Position numbers and translations under genes: made by a program. The notes below the pieces were generated by a model. That model had not been told where the DNA came from and did no database searches. It saw nothing but the letters and a program-made list of their open reading frames with translations. This document shows positions 34,640-43,792 of a stretch of 64,000 nucleotides of DNA, in pieces (the first letter of the stretch is position 1; every line of letters starts with the position of its first letter). This stretch comes from Nocardioides euryhalodurans (GTDB taxonomy: Bacteria > Actinomycetota > Actinomycetes > Propionibacteriales > Nocardioidaceae), in NCBI RefSeq assembly GCF_004564375.1, contig NZ_CP038267.1, positions 3,722,501-3,786,500 of the forward strand, in the 5' to 3' direction.

Positions 34640-36244
34640 GTGACCACTGCGTTCGACCACGCCCGGCCCGTCGTACTCATCGCCGAGGAGCTCAGTCCCG
34701 CGACCGTCGAGGCGCTGGGACCGGACTTCGAGATCCGCCACTGCAACGGCGCCGACCGCGCCGAGCTGCTGCCGGCGATCGCCGACGTCGACGCGATCCT
34801 GGTGCGCTCCGCCACCAAGGTCGACGCCGAGGCGCTCGCCGCCGCGCAGAAGCTGACGGTGGTCGCGCGCGCCGGTGTCGGCCTCGACAACGTCGACGTC
34901 AAGGCCGCGACCCAGAGCGGCGTGATGGTCGTCAACGCGCCGACGTCCAACATCGTCTCGGCCGCCGAGCTCGCCGTCGCGCTGATGCTCGCCGCCGCAC
35001 GCAACATCAGCCCCGCGCACGCCGCGCTCCGCGACGGCGAGTGGAAGCGGTCGAAGTACACCGGCATCGAGCTCTACGAGAAGACCGTCGGGATCGTCGG
35101 GCTCGGCCGGATCGGGGTGCTCGTGGCCCAGCGGCTCAGCGCCTTCGGCATGAACGTCATCGCGTACGACCCCTACGTGCAGGCCGGCCGCGCCGCCCAG
35201 ATGGGCGTCCGGCTGGTCGACCTCGACACCCTGCTCGCCGAGGCCGACTTCATGAGCGTCCACCTGCCCAAGACCCCTGAGACGCTCGGGCTGATCGGCG
35301 CCGACGAGCTCGCCCGCGCCAAGCCCCACCTGGTCCTCGTCAACGCCGCCCGCGGCGGGATCGTCGACGAGGCCGCCCTCTACGACGCGCTCAAGACCGG
35401 CCGCATCGCCGCCGCCGGGCTCGACGTGTTCGCCTCCGAGCCGTGCACGGACAGCCCTCTCTTCGAGCTCGAGAACGTCGTGGCCACCCCCCACCTCGGG
35501 GCGTCGACCGACGAGGCCCAGGAGAAGGCCGGCGTCGCCGTGGCGCGCTCGGTCCGGCTCGCGCTGTCCGGCGAGCTGGTGCCCGACGCGGTCAACGTCC
35601 AGGGCGGAGCGATCGCCGAGGACGTACGCCCGGGGCTGCCGCTGACCGAGAAGCTGGGCCGGGTCTTCACCGGACTGGCCGGCGAGGTCGCCCAGCAGAT
35701 CGACGTGGAGGTGCGCGGCGAGATCACCGAGTACGACGTCAAGGTGCTCGAGCTCGCCGCCCTCAAGGGCGTGTTCTCCGACATCGTCGAGGACCAGGTC
35801 TCCTACGTGAACGCGCCGCTCCTCGCGGCCGAGCGGGGCACCGCCGTACGCCTGGTGACCGACGCGGAGAGCCCCGACCACCGCAACCTGATCACGCTGC
35901 GCGGCACCCTCGCCGACGGCTCGCAGATCTCGGTCAGCGGCACGCTCATCGGCATCAGCCAGAAGGAGCGGCTGGTCGAGGTCAACGGCTTCGACGTCGA
36001 CATCGAGCCGACCGACCACCTGGCGTTCCTCACCTACGACGACCGGCCGGGCATGGTCGGCACCGTGGGCCGGATCCTGGGCGACGCGGCGGTCAACATC
36101 GCGGGCATGCAGGTCTCGCGCGACTCCAAGGGCGGCTCGGCGCTCGTGGCGCTGTCGGTGGACAGCGCCATCCCGGCCGAGACCCTCCTCGAGATCGAGA
36201 CCGCCATCCACGCGCACGCGGTCCGCGCCGTCAGCCTCGTGTGA
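34640..36244 (+). CDS. serA: D-3-phosphoglycerate dehydrogenase
   Basis: 534 aa, long form with a C-terminal ACT domain. Nucleotide-binding VGIVGLGRIGVLVAQRL, catalytic-region VNAARGGIVDE and the His-containing NVVATPHLGASTDEAQEKAG are intact; the intervening ASB domain and an ACT domain (FLTYDDRPGMVGTVGRIL) follow. It opens serine synthesis and is normally feedback-inhibited by serine. In many actinobacteria serA sits with ilvBNC, leuB, ilvE and cimA; here the set is interrupted by unrelated genes. GTG start, GAGGA upstream. Confidence 0.95.
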   Translation: MTTAFDHARPVVLIAEELSPATVEALGPDFEIRHCNGADRAELLPAIADVDAILVRSATKVDAEALAAAQKLTVVARAGVGLDNVDVKAATQSGVMVVNAPTSNIVSAAELAVALMLAAARNISPAHAALRDGEWKRSKYTGIELYEKTVGIVGLGRIGVLVAQRLSAFGMNVIAYDPYVQAGRAAQMGVRLVDLDTLLAEADFMSVHLPKTPETLGLIGADELARAKPHLVLVNAARGGIVDEAALYDALKTGRIAAAGLDVFASEPCTDSPLFELENVVATPHLGASTDEAQEKAGVAVARSVRLALSGELVPDAVNVQGGAIAEDVRPGLPLTEKLGRVFTGLAGEVAQQIDVEVRGEITEYDVKVLELAALKGVFSDIVEDQVSYVNAPLLAAERGTAVRLVTDAESPDHRNLITLRGTLADGSQISVSGTLIGISQKERLVEVNGFDVDIEPTDHLAFLTYDDRPGMVGTVGRILGDAAVNIAGMQVSRDSKGGSALVALSVDSAIPAETLLEIETAIHAHAVRAVSLV

Positions 36245-36250
36245 CGGGGG

Positions 36251-36277
36251 TGTGACACCTGCGTGTCGCAGGTCACA
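36251..36277 (+). terminator. Hairpin after serA
   Basis: CCTGCG (36258-36263) pairs with CGCAGG (36267-36272) around TGT, extended by TGTGA/TCACA after a 2-nt bulge. It begins 7 nt after the serA stop. Probably an intrinsic terminator without a U-tract; a second small stem (CCGGT/ACCGG, 36280-36294) follows. Confidence 0.5.
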
Positions 36278-36404
36278 GTCCGGTAACGAACCGGCGCGGC
36301 TCTCTTCCCACCGGCGACCCCCCGACATAGGAAGGGCGAGGCGTCGCCCGGGAGGTGCCGTGTCATGGGGGAATCTCACCACCGACCTTGCACCCGGGGC
36401 CGCC

Positions 36405-36424
36405 GAGTGCCCGACCGGGCACTC
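36405..36424 (+). other. 8-bp hairpin in the metalloprotease leader
   Basis: GAGTGCCC and GGGCACTC (loop GACC) form a perfect stem ending 24 nt before the GTG start, just upstream of the AAGGAAA ribosome site. The 203-nt region between serA and the protease gene shows no other clear element. The hairpin could stabilise or gate the mRNA. Confidence 0.35.
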
Positions 36425-36447
36425 TCCCAGGGAGACAAGGAAACAGT

Positions 36448-38979
36448 GTGAAGCAGAGAATGCCTCGTGCTCGGGCCACGGCCCTTGCTGCGGTCGGCAC
36501 CCTCCTGATCGGAGGGACGCTTGCCGCCACACCCCAGACCGCGTCGGCGGTGGGGGACCGCGGAGCCGACACCGCGCCCACCACGTCGGGTTCGGGTGCT
36601 GCTCCGAGTGAGTCCGGTGCCAGCACCGGCCACGTCCCGGAGCACCCGCTCCAGGTCAAGCACAAGCTCGACGCCCTCAAGGAGACCGCGCTGCAGCGCG
36701 TGCTCGAGGGCAAGGCCCCCTTCCCGAAGGGTGCCCAGACCGCCAAGAGCCTGCCCGGGGCGAGGGCCAAGGCCCCCGGCACCACCGAGGTTCCCCTCGA
36801 GGTCGAGGGCTCGGACCGGATCTTCGTGATCCTGGCCGAGTTCGGCACCGACGCCTACGACGACTCCAACCTCCCCGAGGGTGTCGACCCCGGCACCTTC
36901 GCCGACGACGCCGAGGTCGCCGACCCGCAGCCGACGACGTTCGACGGCCCCGAGCACAACGCGATCCCGCGCCCCAACCGGCGCAAGGACAACTCCACCC
37001 TGTGGAAGGCCGACTACTCGAAGGCCCACTACGAGGACATGTACTTCAACCGGATGAAGGACTACTACGAGGAGCAGTCCTCGGGTCGCTACACCTTCGA
37101 CGGTGACGTCACCGAGTGGGTGAAGGTCCCCTTCAACCAGGCTCTCTACGGTCGCGACTACTGCGGCGACATCGTGTGCGGCTCGACCCACGCGCTGATC
37201 CGTGACGCGATGGCCGTCTGGGTCCAGGACCAGCTCGACGGTGGCATGACGATGCCGGAGATCCAGGAGTACCTGGCGACCTTCGACATCCAGGACCGCT
37301 ACGACATCGACGGCGACAACGACTTCAACGAGCCCGACGGCTTCATCGACCACTTCCAGATCGTGCACGCCGGCGGCGACCAGGCCGCCTCCGACCCGAT
37401 CTACGGTTCCGACGCCATCTGGTCCCACCGCTGGTACGCCTCCCTCCAGGGCGGCGGCCCCGGCGGCCTGCCGGGTGTCAACATCGGCACCAACGACGGC
37501 GACTTCTCCAGCGCCTCGGTGCCGGACAACGCGACCGACATCTGGGTGGGTGACTACACCATCCAGCCCGAGAACGGCGGCCTCGGCGTCTTCGCCCACG
37601 AGTACGGCCACGACCTCGGTCTGCCGGACCTCTACGACACCTCCGGCAACACCGGTGGCGCCGAGAACAACACGGCCTTCTGGACCCTGATGTCCTCCGG
37701 CGCCAACATCGGCGACGGCGGTCGTGACGGCATCGGCGACGACCCGACCGACATGAGCGGCTGGGAGCTCTTCCAGCTGGGCTGGCTCGACGCCCAGCCG
37801 AGCAGCGGCAACACCCGGCCCTTCTACGACGTGATCCCGCACGGCACGTCCAAGCGGGTCACCCTGTCGCGCAACGTCCCGGCGACGCGGGACGGTGCCC
37901 AGGCGGCGTTCGCGCTGCTGCCGGACAACGAGGTCAGCGAGACCATCGGTGAGCCCTTCGAGGGCGAGCAGATGTTCTGGTCCGACCGGGGCGACAACCT
38001 CGAGACGACGATGACCTACACCGGCGTCGAGGGCACCGACTTCACCGCCCAGGTCGACCGGCAGATCGAGGAGGACTGGGACTACGCCTACCTCGAGGCC
38101 TCCGGCGACGGCGGCACCACGTGGGAGATCGTCGAGACCAACCTCTCGACGAACGAGGACCCGAACAACCAGAACGAGGGCAACGGCATCACCGGTTACT
38201 CCGACGGTTGGGAGGAGCTGACCGCCACGCTGCCCGACGGCACCGACGCGGTGCGGTTCCGTTACTGGACCGACGTCGCCTTCGTCGAGCGCGGCCTCCT
38301 GGTCGACCAGGTCGCCGTCGACGGCGAGGTCATCGGCACTGCCGAGGAGGGCGAGACCGGCTGGGAGTTCGACGGCTTCCGCACCACCACCGGTGAGGAG
38401 TTCAACGCCTACTTCAACGCCTACGTCATGGAGAACCGTCAGTACGACGGCTACGACAAGTCGCTGAAGACCGCCTACAACTTCTCCTTCGGTGAGACCA
38501 AGCCCGACAAGGTGGAGTCGTACCCGTACCAGAACGGCGTGCTGGTCTGGTACTGGAACGACGAGTTCACCGACAACAACGTCGGTGACCACCCGGGCGG
38601 TGGCCAGCTGCTGCCGGTGGACGCCCGTCCGGGCTTCACCCACTGGAGCAACGGCGAGCTGCTGCGCAACCGGATCCTGTCCTTCGACTCGACCTTCGGG
38701 CTGGAGAAGACCGACAGGATCACGCTCAAGCGGGAGTTCCGCCGCAAGGGCAACGTGAAGGTCGACTCGGTCACGATCAAGTCGCAGAAGGCCGTGCCGG
38801 TCTTCGACGACTCGCGTCGCTACTGGCGCAACCGTGACCGTCACGGTGCCACCGGCTCGCACCCGGGTCGCTACCAGCCCGGCTGGTACAGCGTGAAGGT
38901 GCCGAACACCGGGACCACCATGAAGGTGCTCGGGACCGATGGTCCGACCACCTGGATCCGCGTGGCTCCCAAGGGCTGA
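36448..38979 (+). CDS. Secreted M6-family (immune inhibitor A-like) metalloprotease
   Basis: 843 aa from the GTG at 36448 (AAGGAAA upstream); the protein then starts with a signal peptide (RARATALAAVGTLLIGGTLAATPQTASA). A prodomain of about 100 residues precedes the M6 catalytic domain with the zinc site HEYGH at 384-388 inside GVFAHEYGHDLGLPDLYD. Conserved WTLMSSGAN follows. The C-terminal half contains MAM/jelly-roll-like beta domains with Asp/Gly-rich loops. It would degrade extracellular proteins. Unusually, the gene uses more GGT-type codons than its neighbours, which may reflect high expression. Confidence 0.9.
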   Translation: MKQRMPRARATALAAVGTLLIGGTLAATPQTASAVGDRGADTAPTTSGSGAAPSESGASTGHVPEHPLQVKHKLDALKETALQRVLEGKAPFPKGAQTAKSLPGARAKAPGTTEVPLEVEGSDRIFVILAEFGTDAYDDSNLPEGVDPGTFADDAEVADPQPTTFDGPEHNAIPRPNRRKDNSTLWKADYSKAHYEDMYFNRMKDYYEEQSSGRYTFDGDVTEWVKVPFNQALYGRDYCGDIVCGSTHALIRDAMAVWVQDQLDGGMTMPEIQEYLATFDIQDRYDIDGDNDFNEPDGFIDHFQIVHAGGDQAASDPIYGSDAIWSHRWYASLQGGGPGGLPGVNIGTNDGDFSSASVPDNATDIWVGDYTIQPENGGLGVFAHEYGHDLGLPDLYDTSGNTGGAENNTAFWTLMSSGANIGDGGRDGIGDDPTDMSGWELFQLGWLDAQPSSGNTRPFYDVIPHGTSKRVTLSRNVPATRDGAQAAFALLPDNEVSETIGEPFEGEQMFWSDRGDNLETTMTYTGVEGTDFTAQVDRQIEEDWDYAYLEASGDGGTTWEIVETNLSTNEDPNNQNEGNGITGYSDGWEELTATLPDGTDAVRFRYWTDVAFVERGLLVDQVAVDGEVIGTAEEGETGWEFDGFRTTTGEEFNAYFNAYVMENRQYDGYDKSLKTAYNFSFGETKPDKVESYPYQNGVLVWYWNDEFTDNNVGDHPGGGQLLPVDARPGFTHWSNGELLRNRILSFDSTFGLEKTDRITLKREFRRKGNVKVDSVTIKSQKAVPVFDDSRRYWRNRDRHGATGSHPGRYQPGWYSVKVPNTGTTMKVLGTDGPTTWIRVAPKG

Positions 38980-38994
38980 CACGCACCGCCTCAC

Positions 38995-39028
38995 CACGGC
39001 CCGTCCGGCTCCTGCCGGGCGGGCCGTG
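38995..39028. terminator. Strong hairpin between convergent genes
   Basis: CACGGCCCGTCCGGC (38995-39009) pairs over 15 bp, with one G-U, with GCCGGGCGGGCCGTG (39014-39028), loop TCCT. It lies between the metalloprotease gene and the convergent MocR gene. No U-tract. Confidence 0.7.
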
Positions 39029-39054
39029 CGGCGTCCGGGCTCGCAGGGCCAGGC

Positions 39055-40491
39055 TCAGGCCACCATCACCCGCGAGGACGGGCGCCGGTCGGGGTCGTGA
39101 CCGGCCAGCACCGCCGACCACGCCTCGGCCAGCCGGGCGACCGCGTCCTGCAGCTCGCCGACCGGCCGGGTCCACGGGAGGCGCACGAATCGGGCGAGGC
39201 CGCCCTCGGCGGCGAACACCGGCCCGGGCGCCACGACGACGCCGCGCCGGTCTCCCTCGGCGGCCAGCGCCGTCGCCAGCGGCGCCGGCAGCTCGCACCA
39301 CAGCGCCAACCCCCCGGACGGCAGCCGGAACCGCCAGTCCGGGAGCGACGTGGACACCGCGTCGGCGAGCGCGTCGCGCTGCTCGCGCAGCCGGTGGCGG
39401 TGGTCGCCCACGACCCGGTCGGCGTCGCGGAGCAGCTCGACCAGCACCAGCTGCTCGAGCACCGGGGCGCCGAGGTCGAGCGCCAGGCGTGCGCGGACGA
39501 AGCTGTCCATGGTGCCCTCGGGGGCGCGGATCCAGCCGACCCGCAGCCCGCCCCAGAAGCCCTTGCTGGCGCTGCCCACGGTGACCGTGCCGGGTGCGTG
39601 CGCCGCGAACGGCAACGGCATGGCCTGCCCCTCGAGCGGCAGCCACTGGTGCGCCTCGTCGACCACGGCGCGGACCCGGGCACGACGCAGGTGGCCGGCG
39701 TACTCCTCCCGCTGCTCGTCGGGCATCAGCAGGCCGGTGGGGTTCTGGAAGTCGGGGATGAGGAACGCCAGCCGCGGGGCGACCTGGTGCAGGCCGGCGC
39801 CGATCCCCGGCAGGTCCCAGCCGTCGGGGTCGACCGGCGAGGGGACCAGCCGGGCGCCGGCGTCGCGCAGCGCCTCGACGGCGTTGGGGTAGCACGGTGA
39901 CTCGACGAGCACCCGGTCACCGGCACCGGTGAGGGCCCGCGACACGATCGCGGCCGCGGCGAGCGCACCAGGGGTGACCATCACCTGGTCCGGCGACGTG
40001 GGGAGGCCGCGGGCCTCGTACGACGACGCGATCGCCTGCTGGAGGGCGGGCAACCCGACCGGGAAGTAGCCGTGACCGGCGAGGTAGGACGGCAGCACGG
40101 CCAGCGCCCGCTCGTAGGCCGCGGCGATGCCCCACGTCGCTGCGGGGGCGGCGCAGTTGAGGTCGACCACGCCCGCGTCGTCGGGGCGCGGCAGCAGGGC
40201 CCGGTCGTGCACCCGGGTCGCCTCGCCGGGCAGTCGGGTGAAGGTCCCCGAGCCGCGACGGGGCTCGGCGTACCCCTGCTCGACCAGGGAGGCGTAGGCC
40301 CGCGTGACCGTCGTGCGGGACACGTCGAGCACGCGGGTCAGGTCGCGCTCGCTGGGCAGCCGGGCGCCGACCGGGATCCGGCCGTCGGCGACCAGGCGGC
40401 GCAGCGCCTCGGCGAGGCCGGCGTAGGCCGGGGAGCGCGGGAAGTCGCCGACCAGGGTGGCGGTGCGGTGGGCACTGACGAGCTGCTGCAC
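39055..40491 (-). CDS. MocR/PdxR-type GntR regulator with aminotransferase domain
   Basis: 478 aa from the GTG at 40491. An N-terminal GntR winged helix (AYAGLAEALRRLVADGRIPVGARLPSERDLTRVLDVSRTTVTRAYASLVEQGY, about 22-75) joins a class I aminotransferase fold with DFQNPTGLLM, VVDEAHQWL and VTVGSASKGFWGGLRVGW, holding the PLP lysine. Such regulators sense PLP or an amino-acid adduct. It is divergent from a YczE-type membrane gene, a partner often seen with MocR regulators, and an inverted repeat lies between them. Confidence 0.88.
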   Translation of the reverse strand: MQQLVSAHRTATLVGDFPRSPAYAGLAEALRRLVADGRIPVGARLPSERDLTRVLDVSRTTVTRAYASLVEQGYAEPRRGSGTFTRLPGEATRVHDRALLPRPDDAGVVDLNCAAPAATWGIAAAYERALAVLPSYLAGHGYFPVGLPALQQAIASSYEARGLPTSPDQVMVTPGALAAAAIVSRALTGAGDRVLVESPCYPNAVEALRDAGARLVPSPVDPDGWDLPGIGAGLHQVAPRLAFLIPDFQNPTGLLMPDEQREEYAGHLRRARVRAVVDEAHQWLPLEGQAMPLPFAAHAPGTVTVGSASKGFWGGLRVGWIRAPEGTMDSFVRARLALDLGAPVLEQLVLVELLRDADRVVGDHRHRLREQRDALADAVSTSLPDWRFRLPSGGLALWCELPAPLATALAAEGDRRGVVVAPGPVFAAEGGLARFVRLPWTRPVGELQDAVARLAEAWSAVLAGHDPDRRPSSRVMVA

Positions 40492-40494
40492 GTG

Positions 40495-40514
40495 GCCACT
40501 CTGCTGGAAGTGGC
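40495..40514. promoter_or_regulatory. Inverted repeat in the MocR-YczE intergenic region
   Basis: GCCACT (40495-40500) and AGTGGC (40509-40514) with an 8-nt spacer, 4 nt upstream of the MocR start. GTGGC also recurs as a direct repeat 18 nt apart. The left arm overlaps a CAGAGT box (minus strand, 6 nt before the MocR GTG), so MocR binding here could regulate itself and the divergent gene. Confidence 0.45.
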
Positions 40515-40552
40515 TATGGATCACAAGGCCAATCCGGGAGATCCTCGGTGCC

Positions 40553-41212
40553 ATGACGCACCTCGTGACGGCACGCCCGGCCCTCACCGACCTCGGACCG
40601 GTGGCGCAGCTGCGGGCCGGTCGGCTGCCCCGCCGTCTCGTCCAGCTGTACGTCGGCCTGGTGCTGTACGGCGTCTCGCTCGCCCTGATGGTCCGCGGCG
40701 AGCTCGGCCTCGCCCCGTGGGACGTGCTCCACTCCGGCTTCATCCGCCACGTGCCGATCACGCTCGGACAGGCCGTGATCCTGATCAGCGTCGTGGTGCT
40801 CCTGGCCTGGATCCCGCTGCGCGAGGTGCCCGGTCTCGGGACGATCTCCAACGCCGTCGTCGTCGGCCTGGCCGCCGACGCGACCCTGGCGGTGCTCGGC
40901 ACCCCCGACGGGACCGCGCTCCGGGTGGGGCTGCTGGTCGCCGGGGTGCTCCTCAACGGGCTGGCCACCGCGATGTACATCGGCGCCCAGCTCGGTCGCG
41001 GCCCGCGCGACGGCCTGATGACCGGCCTCGCCCGACGTACCGGCCGCTCGATGCGCCTGGTCCGCACGGTCCTGGAGGCCTCGGTCGTGGTGGTCGGCCT
41101 GCTGCTCGGCGGCACGCTCGGGCTCGGCACCGTGCTCTACGCCCTGGCGATCGGCCCGTTGGCGCAGGCGCTGCTGCCGGCGTGGACCGTCGAGGTGACG
41201 CCCCCGGCATGA
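40553..41212 (+). CDS. YczE/YitT-like membrane protein
   Basis: 219 aa from the ATG at 40553; an upstream in-frame start would encode atypical Trp/Cys-rich residues. Five or so membrane segments; LVQLYVGLVLYGVSLALMVRGELGLAPWDVLHSG, then GLATAMYIGAQLGRGPRDGLMTGL, match the YczE family. Divergent from a MocR regulator, so probably controlled by it. Transported molecule unknown; a vitamin B6- or amino-acid-related role is possible. Confidence 0.82.
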   Translation: MTHLVTARPALTDLGPVAQLRAGRLPRRLVQLYVGLVLYGVSLALMVRGELGLAPWDVLHSGFIRHVPITLGQAVILISVVVLLAWIPLREVPGLGTISNAVVVGLAADATLAVLGTPDGTALRVGLLVAGVLLNGLATAMYIGAQLGRGPRDGLMTGLARRTGRSMRLVRTVLEASVVVVGLLLGGTLGLGTVLYALAIGPLAQALLPAWTVEVTPPA

Positions 41213-41219
41213 TGGGCCC

Positions 41220-43097
41220 GTGGCCCTGGACGTCGAGCTTGCCGAGATCCGTGACTTCCTCGCGGCGCACGCACCCTTCGACGCGCTCCCGGCGCACGAG
41301 CTGAGCACCCTCCCGGCGCTGCTCGAGGTCGTCTACCGCCGGCGCGGGGAGGTGGTGCTCCCGGCCGGCGAGGTGCCGGAGGGCCTGCTGGTCGTCCGCT
41401 CCGGAGCCGTCGAGGCCCGCGACGCCGACGGCGAGCTCGTCCAGCGGGGTGGTGCGGGCACCAGCGTCGGGGGCCCTGCCCTCGTGGCCGGGACGGCCCA
41501 GCCGGTCACGGTGAGCGCGATCGAGGACTCGCTGCTGCTCGTGCTGCCGGCGGCTGCCGCCGGGGAGCTGCTCGCGCGACACCCCGCCCTGGCCGCCGCC
41601 CTCCGCGAGCGGGGTGGCGACCGGCTCCGCGGCGCCGTCGAGCACCAGCGCGACCTGCACGCCGACGACCTGCAGCGGGCGGTGCTGCGCACCCGCGTCG
41701 CCGACCTCGTACGCCGGCCGCCGGTGACCGTCGCCGCCACCGCCACCGTCCGCGAGGCGGCCGAGGTGATGCACCGGGAGCAGGTCTCCTCGGTGCTGGT
41801 GACCGACGGCGAGCGGCTGGTCGGCATCCTGACCGACCGCGACCTGCGCAGCCGGGTGGTCGCGGCCGGGACCGACCCCGCTGTCGCGGTGTCCGCGGTC
41901 ATGACACCCGAGCCGGTGACCGGTTCGCCCGACGCCGTCGCGCTCGAGGTGCTGCTCGAGCTGGTGCGCCGCAACCTGCACCACCTGCCCCTGCTCCGTG
42001 ACGGGCGGCCGGTCGGCGTGGTGACGGCCACGGACCTGATGCGCCTGGAGCAGGCCGACCCGGTCCACCTCGTCGGTGACGTCGCGCGCGCCCGCGACGC
42101 GGCGGAGGTGGCCGAGGCGGCCGGCCGGCTCGCCGGCCTCGTGGCCTCGCTCGTCCGGCAGGGCACCTCGGCCCGCGACGCCAGCAGGGTCGTCACCACG
42201 ATCGGCGACGCCGTCGAGCGGCGGCTCGTGACCCTGGCGGAGGACGCGATCGGCCCGGCACCGGTGCCCTACGCCTGGGTGACCCTCGGGTCGCGTGCCC
42301 GCTTCGAGCAGGCCCTCCACGCGGACCAGGACCACGCCCTGGTGCTCCACGACGACGCCTCGGAGGCCGACGACGCCTGGTTCGTGGAGCTGGCCGATCG
42401 GGTGACGGCCGACCTGGAGGTCGTGGGCTACCCGCGCTGCGGGGGCGGCACGATGGCGGGGGACGCTCGGTGGCGTCGCACCCGGGCCGGATGGCGTGAC
42501 GAGGTGTCGGCGTGGGTGCGCGAGCCGACGCCGGGTGCGGTGATCGGCGCCAGCATCTTCTTCGACCTGCGACACCTGTCCGGGGAAGCGTCGCTGACGG
42601 CCGACGTCGCCGACCACCTGCGGCGCTCGGCCGCCGGCGCCGACCTGTTCCTGGCCCACCTCGCGAGCCACGCCGCCGCCCGCCCCGTCCCGGTCGGCTT
42701 CTTCCGCGGGCTGGTCGTGGAGCGGACCGGTGAGCACCGCGACACCCTCGACCTCAAGCGTGGCGGGATCGGGATCGTGGTCGAGATCGCCCGCATCCAC
42801 GCGCTGACGGTCGGGTCGCCGGCCACCAGCACGCTGGAGCGGCTGGAGGACGCCGTGGCCGGCGGGGCGCTCAGCCGGCCGTTGGCGGACGACCTGCATG
42901 ACGCGTGGGAGTACCTCACCGCGCTCCGGCTCGGCCACCAGGCCGACCAGGTCCGCCACGGGGCGCTTCCCGACAACCACGTCGACCCCTCGGCGCTGAG
43001 CTCCCTGGAGCAGCGCCACCTGCGCACCGTCTTCGGGGTGCTGCGGTCCGCGCAGTCCGCGCTCGCGCAGAGACACCCCGTGTCGGCACTGTGGTGA
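41220..43097 (+). CDS. cNMP-binding/CBS/DUF294 nucleotidyltransferase-like protein
   Basis: 625 aa, GTG start. Order of domains: cyclic-nucleotide-binding-like N-terminus (about 1-130, with VVLPAGEVPEGLLVVRSGAVEARD), a CBS pair (about 155-280; VREAAEVMHREQVSSVLVTDGERLVGILTDRDLR and its repeat), a DUF294 nucleotidyltransferase domain (WVTLGSRARFEQALHADQDHALV, about 354-376) and a DUF294 C-terminal substrate-binding domain. The GlnD-like G-S...D-x-D pattern is present in altered form. Probably a ligand-sensing nucleotidyltransferase; targets unknown. GTGA overlap couples it to the exonuclease gene. Confidence 0.87.
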   Translation: MALDVELAEIRDFLAAHAPFDALPAHELSTLPALLEVVYRRRGEVVLPAGEVPEGLLVVRSGAVEARDADGELVQRGGAGTSVGGPALVAGTAQPVTVSAIEDSLLLVLPAAAAGELLARHPALAAALRERGGDRLRGAVEHQRDLHADDLQRAVLRTRVADLVRRPPVTVAATATVREAAEVMHREQVSSVLVTDGERLVGILTDRDLRSRVVAAGTDPAVAVSAVMTPEPVTGSPDAVALEVLLELVRRNLHHLPLLRDGRPVGVVTATDLMRLEQADPVHLVGDVARARDAAEVAEAAGRLAGLVASLVRQGTSARDASRVVTTIGDAVERRLVTLAEDAIGPAPVPYAWVTLGSRARFEQALHADQDHALVLHDDASEADDAWFVELADRVTADLEVVGYPRCGGGTMAGDARWRRTRAGWRDEVSAWVREPTPGAVIGASIFFDLRHLSGEASLTADVADHLRRSAAGADLFLAHLASHAAARPVPVGFFRGLVVERTGEHRDTLDLKRGGIGIVVEIARIHALTVGSPATSTLERLEDAVAGGALSRPLADDLHDAWEYLTALRLGHQADQVRHGALPDNHVDPSALSSLEQRHLRTVFGVLRSAQSALAQRHPVSALW

Positions 43098-43792
43098 TCC
43101 CGGAGCGGACGCCGTTGGCGGACCTGTCCCTGCTGGCCGTCGACCTCGAGACCAGCGGCCTGGACCCGGCGACCGAGCGGGTCCTGGCCATCGGGTTCGT
43201 GCCCGTGGACGGGTTCCGCGTCCCGCTCGGCGGCGCCCGCCGCCTCCTCGTCGGGGGCGACGGCGGACCGGGCGCCGCGGTCGTCATCCACGGCCTGACC
43301 CACGACGACCTGGCGACCGGCCGGCCGTTGCCGGAGGTGCTCGCCGAGCTGCGGGCCGCCCTCGAGGGACGGGTGCTGCTGGCCCACCACGCCCCGTTCG
43401 ACGTGGCCTTCCTCAGGGCCGCCTTCGGGTCGGTCGGCGAGGAGCTGCCCGACGTCCCGGTGGTCTGCACGATGGACCTGCAGCGCCGGCTGCTCACGCG
43501 CGGGGGTGGGGAGCTGCCGCGCGGGGCGCTCCGCCTGTGGCGCGCCCGGGACCGGTTCGGGCTCCCGCCCGTGCGTGCGCACGACGCGCTGGGGGACGCC
43601 CTCGCCTGCGCGGAGCTCTACCTCGCCCAGGTCGCGGAGCTCGGTGCTGCCGGCACGCTGACGCTGGCCGACGTACGCCGTCGGGAGCCGTCGCTGCTGC
43701 GCAGGCTGCGACGGCGGTGGCGCCGCTGGCGGTGGGCGCGGCGGCGGAGCCGGGTCCGGGCCGGGCCCGGGGTCAGTGGCGGGTCGCGATGA
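43094..43792 (+). CDS. DnaQ-like 3'-5' exonuclease
   Basis: 232 aa from the GTG at 43094, overlapping the DUF294 stop. The DEDDh motifs are intact: VDLETSGLDP (Exo I), HHAPFDVAFL (Exo II) and HDALGDALACAELYL (Exo III). Resembles PolC/epsilon-type exonucleases encoded beside DUF294 proteins. The C-terminus is very Arg/Trp-rich. The last 20 nt overlap the convergent methyltransferase gene. Pairing with DUF294/CBS is recurrent in bacteria, but the joint role is unclear. Confidence 0.85.
   Translation: MIPERTPLADLSLLAVDLETSGLDPATERVLAIGFVPVDGFRVPLGGARRLLVGGDGGPGAAVVIHGLTHDDLATGRPLPEVLAELRAALEGRVLLAHHAPFDVAFLRAAFGSVGEELPDVPVVCTMDLQRRLLTRGGGELPRGALRLWRARDRFGLPPVRAHDALGDALACAELYLAQVAELGAAGTLTLADVRRREPSLLRRLRRRWRRWRWARRRSRVRAGPGVSGGSR

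Noticed and set aside
36251..36277. TGTGA...TCACA as a CRP/GlxR site
   Set aside because: The half-sites are 17 nt apart rather than 6, and the sequence between them forms a terminator-like stem right after the serA stop.
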